In this document: piece after piece, positions 44,516-52,611 of the stretch
How the letters are laid out: every line of letters begins with the position of its first letter
How positions within the stretch are numbered: the first letter of the stretch is position 1
DNA from: Alistipes_A hominis
GTDB lineage: Bacteria > Bacteroidota > Bacteroidia > Bacteroidales > Rikenellaceae
Assembly: GCF_014288115.1 (NCBI RefSeq)
Contig: NZ_JACOOK010000006.1
Span: 156,492 to 220,491 of the forward strand
Length of the DNA stretch: 64,000 bases
Direction: 5' to 3'
Position numbers and translations under genes: made by a program
Notes under the pieces: generated by a model
The model's input: only the letters and a program-made list of their open reading frames with translations
The model's database searches: none
Told to the model about the DNA's origin: nothing

Positions 44516-45703
44516 TTATAATAGGAATAAGTCTGTCCATTCGCTTTTCTGTTCCATATCGAGCATCGACATCAGAATCAAGCCGATACCGGCAATCCCT
44601 TCGAGCATCGTGTAAGACGTTTCCCAAGGCGGCGTTTTTTCCAGCGTATACCGTTTGTACCCGGCCGGCCCGTCTTCGTGGGTCGCCAAGTCAAGCGTTG
44701 CGTCCGCCCAGTAGTTCGCAGTCTCCGCGAAACGTTCGTCACCGGTTTCGTCGTACATGTATTTGAACATCATCGCCACGCCCGCGCCGCCGTGACAAAG
44801 GCCCGCATCGACTATACTGCTGTCTTTCAAATCCCTTCGCTGTGTCGTGAACCACATGACGTCCATCGCCTTATCTTTCCAATCCTGCCGGCCGAATGTC
44901 TTCCCGGCCTGCCACAGGGCGGCGGCGACTCCCAAATCCCCGTAACACCATCCCAAACGGCTTTTATAGATTTCATTCCCGTTTTCCAACGATTGAGACG
45001 GGAAACAGCATCCGTATTTCGACCTGTCAATTTCCTGCGACAAGATATATCCGACCGTACTTTCGACGAGTTCCTCGATTTCACGCTGCATAACGCCCGT
45101 TTTGTACATCCGACTAAGTACCAGCACGATACTCGACATGCCGTGAGAAAGTGCGATGTTATAACCGATTTGACCTTTGTCGCTCAATACGGATTTCCAT
45201 TTGGTGAATCCGTCGTCCCGGTTGGCATTCTCGCTCAACCATTTTACCGCATTTTCGATAAACTCGGGATCGTCCTTAAAGTGCAGCGCGATGCCCATCG
45301 CTCCATGCATAAAATCGAAACTGCCGGGCCGGTTACTGAAAAACAGCATCATCTGTTTGAACATGGGGATGCGGTATTGGGCTTCCACTTCGGAAATATC
45401 CAGATCAATAAGCGATAAACGATTCATCAGCCGGACGGAACTCATCGCCCCGGCCAGACCGGAACAAAAAGTATAGGCGTAGATCACCTCGTTGCAAAGA
45501 TCGTCGCAGCAGGCTTCCAAATAACGATCCAGCGTTGGCTGGAAAGCTTCTTCGGGGAAGCGTTTCACATAGTGGGCGAAAAACATCAGGGGGCCGAACT
45601 TACCGGTATACAATCCGATCCCCGAATTTTTAATGTCGGGAATTTCCATATTATCTGCCAGTATCCGGGCGATTTCATGGACTTTAGCTTCTCTTGGACT
45701 CAT
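44516..45703 (-). CDS. lanC: Lanthionine synthetase C (zinc ligands present)
   Basis: A 395-residue cyclase that adds Cys thiols to dehydro-residues to form (methyl)lanthionine. All zinc-site signatures are visible: IALSHGMSSIV (His), RLGWCYGDLGVAAAL (Cys in WCYG) and VDAGLCHGGAGVAMM (Cys-His in LCHGG). Repeated GxxG toroid motifs include LYTGKFGPLMFF and LEGIAGIGLILMS. It is the only LanC-like protein of the three here able to bind the catalytic zinc. It sits 11 bases after the glycosyltransferase and ahead of precursor 5. Confidence 0.92.
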   Translation of the reverse strand: MSPREAKVHEIARILADNMEIPDIKNSGIGLYTGKFGPLMFFAHYVKRFPEEAFQPTLDRYLEACCDDLCNEVIYAYTFCSGLAGAMSSVRLMNRLSLIDLDISEVEAQYRIPMFKQMMLFFSNRPGSFDFMHGAMGIALHFKDDPEFIENAVKWLSENANRDDGFTKWKSVLSDKGQIGYNIALSHGMSSIVLVLSRMYKTGVMQREIEELVESTVGYILSQEIDRSKYGCCFPSQSLENGNEIYKSRLGWCYGDLGVAAALWQAGKTFGRQDWKDKAMDVMWFTTQRRDLKDSSIVDAGLCHGGAGVAMMFKYMYDETGDERFAETANYWADATLDLATHEDGPAGYKRYTLEKTPPWETSYTMLEGIAGIGLILMSMLDMEQKSEWTDLFLL

Positions 45704-45714
45704 CGTATTTTATT

Positions 45715-46956
45715 TTATAAAGTTTGGTATAGAGATTTCATTTTCTCGTTGAAATGCCGGATCGCATACCGGGATAAATATTTTTTGCGGGCGTTGCGTC
45801 CCAATTCTGCACGCAAATCCGGATTGAACGACAATCTGATCATGCCTTTGGCCAGTTCTCCGGCCGAATACCTCAAATTGTGTTTTCCCCTTTTCAGAAA
45901 CACGTGCAGTCCGTTAGTTTCGTGATCGACAATCTCGGCCAATCCGGTGGTGGCATTTACGATCACGGGAAGCCGGTGCATCATCATTTCGATAGCCACA
46001 TAACCGAACTCTTCATGCAGCGACGGCACTACGCCGATATCGGCGACAGAATACAGATCGCTGAGCGTCCGCTGGTTGACATAGCCGGTAAACATCACCT
46101 TACCCCAATCGCCGAAAGCGTAAGCGAGCAATTCCTTGAAGTCGCCTTCCCCGGCGACGACCAGCCGGGAATTCGGATACCGTCCCAATAAGAGCCGAAA
46201 AGCTCGGATCAGAATGGCGATGCCTTTGACTTCGTCCAAACGTCCGGCGAAAACGATGACGTTCTCGTCGGGCGACAAGCCGTACCGCGCCCGCAATGCG
46301 CTGCGCTGTTGCGCCGACAAGCACCTGTACTTGTCGGGCAGGGCATTGTTGACGAGCGTCACTTTTTCCGGAGCGGCGCCGTATATTCCGACGATGTCGT
46401 CGTAGGAGTGCCGTGCGATGGCGATTACACGGTCGACGTGTTCGTTCAACACTCTTTTATCTCTAAAAAAGCTGTTCGACACGTATTTTTCCCTGAAATC
46501 CATCCGGTCCAACCGTTTGTTCAGTATCTGTTGCAGCTTTTTGCGGTCGCCCAGCAACTCGAAACTCCATTCGGTGTAGTGCACGGTCAGTACGAATTTT
46601 CCCTTGTATTGTTTCTTCATCCGGCTGATCAAAGCCTCCTGACGCATGATGTTGAAATGGAAAATATTCCCTTCGTCGTCGTCGATGAACTCTTTGAGCA
46701 GGTATGCGATGCTTTCCTCGATTTTAATCAGCGCATTCAGCGAATAACCATTCCCATAGTAGGAAGACAGCGGAATATTCAGATGCCGCACTCCGTTTTT
46801 TTCCACGACCTCGAACTCTTTGACCTCGTCCGATATCAGGATATAGTGCACCTTCATGCCGGCATGCTGCGCACACCGGATCAACTGCCGAATGTAGGTT
46901 CCGATACCGTAGCGGATGCTGCGGGAAGTCATATTGACTATATAGATATTTCTCAT
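45715..46956 (-). CDS. Family 4-type glycosyltransferase of the peptide system
   Basis: A 413-residue GT-B enzyme. The N terminus MRNIYIVNMTSRSIRYGIGTYIRQLI is like glycosyltransferases described with GG-leader Bacteroidales peptide systems. The C-terminal half has VIVFAGRLDEVKGIAILIRAF, SRLVVAGEG, and VGVVPSLHEEFGYVAIEMMMHRLPVI, the standard GT4 donor-binding motifs. The start ATG overlaps the preceding LanC-like gene by 4 bases, so translation is coupled. It suggests a glycosylated peptide product. Confidence 0.88.
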   Translation of the reverse strand: MRNIYIVNMTSRSIRYGIGTYIRQLIRCAQHAGMKVHYILISDEVKEFEVVEKNGVRHLNIPLSSYYGNGYSLNALIKIEESIAYLLKEFIDDDEGNIFHFNIMRQEALISRMKKQYKGKFVLTVHYTEWSFELLGDRKKLQQILNKRLDRMDFREKYVSNSFFRDKRVLNEHVDRVIAIARHSYDDIVGIYGAAPEKVTLVNNALPDKYRCLSAQQRSALRARYGLSPDENVIVFAGRLDEVKGIAILIRAFRLLLGRYPNSRLVVAGEGDFKELLAYAFGDWGKVMFTGYVNQRTLSDLYSVADIGVVPSLHEEFGYVAIEMMMHRLPVIVNATTGLAEIVDHETNGLHVFLKRGKHNLRYSAGELAKGMIRLSFNPDLRAELGRNARKKYLSRYAIRHFNEKMKSLYQTL

Positions 46957-47648
46957 GACCGGATCGATTTAAATGCAACGCCTGTCAGTCCTTGATAGAT
47001 TCCGATGGGGCAGTAGTTTAAATTTTTGAAGTTTTCGGGAGAAACACCGTAGAATTCATCGGTTATCGCCGGCAGGTCTGAACCATTTACGGTCTGACCG
47101 GCTGTACATTTTTCGAACAGCAGGACGGCGTCCTTCAGAGCGGGTTCATTTTCAAAATCAGCAGCCGGGATAAGGGCGATACGCTTCTGAATACGTTCGA
47201 GATATTCGCCGGGGAACGGTGCGTAATGACGATCCTTGCGGGCGGTCGTCAAACGGGCGGTAACGTACATCAGGACGCCTCTCAGTCCCGTGTGCAGAGA
47301 AAGATCTTCGATATAGAGCGGATCCCGTTCGATCACTTTTTTGTCGATATCTTCCAGCACGTCGTCCGAATCGCCTTCCATCAAGGAGTTTTGAATCAGG
47401 TATTCGACGCCCCAGCCGATTCCGCAAAGTCCGTCGACAAAGTTGATGGGAATGTTCTCGTGAACCATATCGAACACTTCGTCCAGCAGTTCCTCCGCAT
47501 ATTCGCGGAAGTAGGCCTTGCCGGTATGTTCGGCATATCGTCCGAAGAACACCACGCCCCCCATTTTCCCGTTCAGTAATCCGGCATTAGGAGCGAAATG
47601 GTAATTGAGAATCAAATGACGGGTCAGTCTGTCGAGCAACATAGGCAT
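46953..47648 (-). CDS. Short LanC-like protein without zinc ligands
   Basis: A 231-residue toroid-type protein, about 60 percent of normal LanC length. N-terminal GLLNGKMGGVVFFGRYAEHTGKAY and FVDGLCGIGWGVEYLIQN match LanC repeats, and the end is CPIGIYQGLTGVAFKSI, which closes like the last repeat. The middle repeats carrying WCYG and LCHG are missing, so it cannot be a standard cyclase. It is the first gene of the minus-strand locus, with ATG at 47648 (another at 47642). Confidence 0.75.
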   Translation of the reverse strand: MPMLLDRLTRHLILNYHFAPNAGLLNGKMGGVVFFGRYAEHTGKAYFREYAEELLDEVFDMVHENIPINFVDGLCGIGWGVEYLIQNSLMEGDSDDVLEDIDKKVIERDPLYIEDLSLHTGLRGVLMYVTARLTTARKDRHYAPFPGEYLERIQKRIALIPAADFENEPALKDAVLLFEKCTAGQTVNGSDLPAITDEFYGVSPENFKNLNYCPIGIYQGLTGVAFKSIRS

Positions 47649-48394
47649 TTGGTTTGTAATTTGTTAAACTACAATGTGAATAGAATTCCTCCTCCCTCAG
47701 ATCTTATGATCCAAGCTATTAAAGATACTTTTCACGTTCGCGCGGATGATTTGAAAATCCTCCGCGCAGAATAATGCCCCCTCTGCTATCGAATAACTTT
47801 TACATAAGTCGTATCGCCCTCATTTTATAATAAATCTATTTTGTGTTTGTATCCGGTAATATAAATCCCCCCGGTCGAATAATTTACTTATCCGGCCGAC
47901 AATAATCAGTCTTTTTTAATGCGTATAAAAGGAAATGCCGACGGAACGTCGTTTCCCGACAGAAAAGTACGAAGCAGATTGATAGCATGCACATGAAACG
48001 CAACGCGCCCGGAAATAAGTGATATGAAATACACTTTATTCATTGATAAATAATTAAATATACTAATGATGCTACTAAAAAAACTACTATAAATATTCTT
48101 CTATCAGTTCATGCAAATTAGATAACATTTATTTATAAAACAATATAATAGCCTTTTTTGCACACAATAAGGTCGAAAGTTGTTATAATACTAAAATATT
48201 TATATGGAGGGGGGGGGTAATTACATTTGGCAACTCTTTAACCTTGCGGATATGATGCAAAGAAAAACATACATTTGAAATGATCTCTATATGCGAGTCA
48301 TGATAATGTCCGTAATATCAATTGAAAAGAGGGTGTTGATCATCAAATAATCGGGATACAGTTGATCCATCACATGGCGTTCTCTATAGATATC
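47649..48394. other. AT-rich non-coding region with G9 tract
   Basis: About 740 bases without a supported gene upstream of the minus-strand peptide locus, so the main promoter for that 30-kb run is expected here, but I did not find a clear TTTG-N19-TAnnTTTG on the minus strand. A run of nine G (48210-48218) is present, long enough to slip. Confidence 0.5.
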
Positions 48395-49085
48395 CTAGGC
48401 AAGGTTTTGATCGTTTGCCATCCATGCCTCAATCCCTGTTTTCCCTATTGGATGGAAAACACGGAGCAACTGCACCAATAAAAATGGCATCACTGAGCCA
48501 ACATCGGTTTCCTTTCGTCTTCTCCATGACCGCTTCATACACTGCCTCGACACTGATAAATCCTTCGCATCGATGGGACAGCTCACCATCTATACCGACG
48601 TCGAATCGCAGGTCGGGTGACAGGAGGTTGTACTCGCCCAGCTTGCCGTGGCAATGCCCGTGCAGCATAACCGAGCCGTGAGGCTTGCGGTTCTAGGTCA
48701 GCAGCGGATAATGGCACAGATTCAGCACCATGTTTTCCGTTAGCCGAGAGCACATGCTCGGACGGATCGTCAGATCGAGTATTTGAGCCGTGATCTGACA
48801 ATAGTTCGAGTAGGCTTTGATCGAACTGTCACGGTTACCGGTTATGAGGTATTTGCGTCCGAGCAGTTTTCCAACAGATGCCGAGCGTCTTCGCTTTTGA
48901 AAAATGTCAGATCGCCGAGGATATAGACCATATCCTTTTTGTCCACGGTCGATCGCCAGAGGTTGAGTAGCCATGCGTCATGTGTCGCCGTATCGTCCCG
49001 GTTGGCAAAGGATCTGTCCATTTGATACCGGAGTATGTTCCAGTGGCCGAAATGCAGATCGGCAGTAAAAAATATTCTATTCATA
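48395..49085 (-). pseudogene. Metallophosphatase pseudogene
   Basis: Begins MNRIFFTADLHFGHWNIL (DxH metal motif) near 49083 and continues MVYILGDLTFF (GD motif). It shifts frame near 48850-48870 to KYLITGNRDSS (GNxD), then VLNLCHYPLLT, an in-frame TAG at 48693-48695 where Trp is usual, then KPHGSVMLHGHCHGKL (GHxH). A second frame change occurs near 48430. With at least two frameshifts and a UAG stop this is ordinary decay, unlike the UGA-bearing genes at 9.5-16.6 kb. Confidence 0.75.
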
Positions 49086-49199
49086 TTGCTTTTGTTGTTT
49101 ACGGAGCGATCGCCGCCGGACCGCTTCATGGGTTGTAACATTCGTTTTCCGGTCGATCGTTCCATTCGTTCGGTACAATGGGGATTGCCCATTCAATAA

Positions 49200-49552
49200 T
49201 CGGTTTCATTTTTTCTTATCTTAATAAGTGAATAGTAGACAATAACCAATAAAAAGAGATACTGCCCCAAAGCAGTATCTCCTATGATAGTCGTGAATTT
49301 TCTTTGTCAGAAACTACGCATACGAACACACCGCCCTTGCCGGGGTTTTAATAATACCATCTCGCTCAGGTAATGGAATGTTTCGAAAGTTTATCACTTA
49401 TTCGTATTCAGTAGGTTGCGATGTAAATGTAAATACTCTTTACCGAATTTTATGATCTTGAAAGGGGAAATCTAACAATATTCCAACTAAACCAACTTTG
49501 TATCCATCGATCAAACTTTTGTTTTGAATATGGTATTTGAGAACATATGCTG
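49200..49552. other. Non-coding stretch
   Basis: About 350 AT-rich bases with no gene I can support, between the phosphatase pseudogene and the helicase-nuclease stop codon. A weak hairpin-like string (GATACTGCCCCAAAGCAGTATC, 49258-49279) could act as a terminator for the minus-strand helicase gene. Confidence 0.45.
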
Positions 49553-52312
49553 TTAGATCGTAGTAATTTTCTGCAATTTCTTTTTGATCTTGTCCTTTTC
49601 CATTTCGCCTCGGGTACTTATTCTCAATAGCTCAATACCGTTTAAGGCCAAGACTTTGTTTTTAATCTTGTCCCGCTCCTCTTGTTCGAAGCGGGAATGG
49701 TACATATAACCGTCTACCTCTATGGCCAATACATAAGAGTTGTCACATCGGTTAATGATTAGAAAATCCACATGGGCGAGCCTGTTGTTGGAGAAGTCGA
49801 TCTCACGCTGCGTCAATCCTATTTTATTCGGTGTTAACAGGTAAAGTGGATAGTTGCGACGAACGTAAAATCCCGAATATTTTGGATCCTCGGCAAGGAT
49901 GTCGTTGAGCAATGTCTCGCAGATATTTTCGGACAAGTAGCGAGAGTTCCCTTTGATCCGTTTTTCGAATTCATCCAGCTTTTTGGAATAGACAGGGTGT
50001 AGCAAATCGAAATAGGATATAATGTTGCTGTATACCGACCCGTACGGATTCCAATGCTCTATATATCGTATCAAGTCGCCGATATTACTTCCGGGAGTTA
50101 ATTCGTATGAGTGAGGCATGACCATGATAAACTGGTCGATGGCGCGCGATACGGCAACATTGATTATTTCAGCCTGATCTATAAAATCGTTTATGCGATT
50201 CGCTACCGTACTGAATATGATCGTTCTTTTCTCCCTTCCTTGGAATTTGTGAATGGTATCGGCTTCCATGCCGCTATCCTTGCAAACCTTGTCGGTAATT
50301 GCATCCGCCTGTTTTCGGTAGGGGGCGATGATTCCGATCTCGTTGGACGGAACGTCCCTGCATTGCGGTAGCACCTCTTCACGGATCATGGCAATCTGAC
50401 GATCGTTTCGATGATCGTATGCATGTTCGCCTTCTACGGTCCGGAATATTCTTATCGGATAGTCGGATGCGTCGTAACCGTTTATAGACTGCTCTTTCAT
50501 TACGATAAGTTTTCCCTGATAATATTTTCGGTTGCAAAAACCGATGATCAGGGGGTTGCATCGGTAGTGCTCCCTCAAAAGCGTCGTCGGTATCGTATTA
50601 CCATACAGGTTTCGGAGGGACGCTATGATATTGTTCCTGACATAATCGTATTCCGGCGCTATTCTGTAATGTACCGACAATTCGTTCGCTTTCTTTTTGA
50701 CCGAATCGGTAACGATATGCGGCAACTGCTGCTCATCCCCTACGATCACAATATTACGACAGGCGGAAAAAGCTAGGGACGCGGTCAGGACATCGACCTG
50801 CGAGGATTCGTCGATAATCAGGTAATCCAGCGGACTGGATACGCTGCTTAGCATAGAATGTGTCGTACTGAGTATGACGGGAAATCTTTCAACGAACTCG
50901 GCGAATTCTGTTGTTTGGTAATTATCTATGGTAAATTCAGTCTTTTTTTGTGCAGAATAACGTTTGTAGAGAGTATCCTTGAATATCGCTGTCGATAATT
51001 CCGAGTAAGTGCGTAGCAGCGCATCGAGATCTTCTTCTTTCAATCGGGATTCGAGCTTGGGAATCTGTCGTTCCAACTCTTCGATTCTCTTATCGTATAT
51101 CAGACAGTCTATGGCAAGGCATAACTCTTCGCCTTCAGCCTTTATCGAACGAGCAAGTACGCGGCCAAATTTTAAACGGCAGGAGAGATACAACGGCAGT
51201 TTGGCCAGCGGGATTCTTTCAGCTAAATTACAGATAACCGTTTTGAATGCGATCAGCTTATCGCTATGCCATTCCCGGAGTTTTGCATAGTTTTCCGGTA
51301 AATGTCGTATCCCGAATGTCTTATGGAAAATATTTCGGTCGTGTTTCGCACGAGGTAACTCCTCCCGGAGCCTTGCAAGCTCCTCTTTAGCCAGAAACAG
51401 GACATTTATTTTATGGTCGATCCATGTTAACTTTTTTATCGATGCTTCTATGGTTCGCTCTTGTTGTCTCCATGAATTATCCGGCTCATAGTCAAGAGAC
51501 AACGTGTCGAAAAATTTTTGCCTGTTATCTTTGTTGCCGAGATGAGCAATCAGAAATCCGTAGCCTGCTTTGTTCAGTTTGTATTTTACGTTTTCGATAG
51601 CGGAATTGTTATTGGAAACGATTCCGATCGATTGTCTCTGATATATCAGGTTTGCAATCAGGTTCAGAATACTTTGTGTCTTTCCCGTTCCCGGAGGCCC
51701 CTGTATGATGCTTATGTTATGGCTTAATGTTTTTTTTACGGCTTCTTTTTGACTCGTATTGACATCGAAAGGATAAATCAGCGTTTCCGGTGGCGTTCGG
51801 GTTTTAATTGGAATTTTGTTTAAGTAAACTGACAGGACGTTATCTTTCGCATGAATGATTTTCCTGAATTGGGATGACAGGGAGAATTTCTGACCGGGTT
51901 CGTCTCCCTTTGGCTGCTCGCGGTCTATATATTCGGCAATCTCACGTAAATATGCCAAAATCGATTTTGCCGTGTTGGATTTTAACATCAAGCGCGGGCC
52001 GGCAATATATCGGGGAGTGTAACAACCTGTACTCAGAATGGCATAGTAGCTACCGTAATATCCGATCACCGTGACATCGGATTGTAATTCATGATCTATG
52101 TAAATATCGTAATTAACAGGATCGATCGTTTCCCGTAAATGCAGTGTGAAGGCATTTTCCGAATTATACCGATACTCTCTATCACTATTCTTATAGGTTA
52201 TGAAGACGTAATTCGCTTCGGTCCGGAGCGATGTTATTTCAGCGGACTTATCGTTAAATCTTCCGGATGTTTTATCGTAAACCAGTGTGATCTTCTCTTT
52301 GAATATTGCCAT
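49553..52312 (-). CDS. Superfamily 1 helicase with C-terminal nuclease-like domain
   Basis: A 919-residue protein. The helicase core has QGPPGTGKTQSILNLIANL (Walker A), DYLIIDESSQVDVLTASLAF (Walker B with DESSQ), GDEQQLPHIV, TIHKFQGREKRTIIFST and NVAVSRAIDQFIMV, an Upf1-like SF1B arrangement with a helical insertion of about 250 residues. The C terminus (NRLAHVDFLIINRCDNSYVLAIEVDGYMYH) looks like a DUF2726/Vsr-type PD-(D/E)xK nuclease. Such fusions are common in defence islands, and a type I restriction system lies directly next to it. It has a separate divergent promoter region (52313-52611). Confidence 0.82.
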   Translation of the reverse strand: MAIFKEKITLVYDKTSGRFNDKSAEITSLRTEANYVFITYKNSDREYRYNSENAFTLHLRETIDPVNYDIYIDHELQSDVTVIGYYGSYYAILSTGCYTPRYIAGPRLMLKSNTAKSILAYLREIAEYIDREQPKGDEPGQKFSLSSQFRKIIHAKDNVLSVYLNKIPIKTRTPPETLIYPFDVNTSQKEAVKKTLSHNISIIQGPPGTGKTQSILNLIANLIYQRQSIGIVSNNNSAIENVKYKLNKAGYGFLIAHLGNKDNRQKFFDTLSLDYEPDNSWRQQERTIEASIKKLTWIDHKINVLFLAKEELARLREELPRAKHDRNIFHKTFGIRHLPENYAKLREWHSDKLIAFKTVICNLAERIPLAKLPLYLSCRLKFGRVLARSIKAEGEELCLAIDCLIYDKRIEELERQIPKLESRLKEEDLDALLRTYSELSTAIFKDTLYKRYSAQKKTEFTIDNYQTTEFAEFVERFPVILSTTHSMLSSVSSPLDYLIIDESSQVDVLTASLAFSACRNIVIVGDEQQLPHIVTDSVKKKANELSVHYRIAPEYDYVRNNIIASLRNLYGNTIPTTLLREHYRCNPLIIGFCNRKYYQGKLIVMKEQSINGYDASDYPIRIFRTVEGEHAYDHRNDRQIAMIREEVLPQCRDVPSNEIGIIAPYRKQADAITDKVCKDSGMEADTIHKFQGREKRTIIFSTVANRINDFIDQAEIINVAVSRAIDQFIMVMPHSYELTPGSNIGDLIRYIEHWNPYGSVYSNIISYFDLLHPVYSKKLDEFEKRIKGNSRYLSENICETLLNDILAEDPKYSGFYVRRNYPLYLLTPNKIGLTQREIDFSNNRLAHVDFLIINRCDNSYVLAIEVDGYMYHSRFEQEERDKIKNKVLALNGIELLRISTRGEMEKDKIKKKLQKITTI

Positions 52313-52575
52313 ATGTAAACTTCTAAATATCTGATTTTTATAAATATTATAAAGGTAATCATTCTTTTATAAGAAAAAATATCGCCCATGTCGATATTAT
52401 TCGCAACATCGAATGTCATAGGCACAGACTTAAACGGAAGTTTGTAAAAAAAGTCATTGTAGTAATTGTTTAAATTGTTGATTAATAGAAAATAACATCG
52501 ATTGAAATGCGAATCAACCACAAACAAGAAACATAATTTCAAATACCTCAATTAATTGCATTAAGGATTAAATCC

Positions 52576-52583
52576 TATATTTG
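52576..52583 (+). promoter_or_regulatory. -7 box for the hsd operon
   Basis: TATATTTG matches TAnnTTTG 28 bases before the hsdR ATG; the nearest TTG upstream is only 17 bases away, so the -33 box is weak. Confidence 0.45.
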
Positions 52584-52611
52584 TATAATATATCGAAAAA
52601 ATTATACCGTA

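Noticed and set aside
48693..48695. UAG at a Trp site in the phosphatase pseudogene as part of the recoding
   Set aside because: Different codon, and the gene also has at least two frameshifts.
7087..49085. The two metallophosphatase remnants as flanking repeats of one element
   Set aside because: They belong to different phosphoesterase subfamilies and do not align, so they are not a direct-repeat pair.
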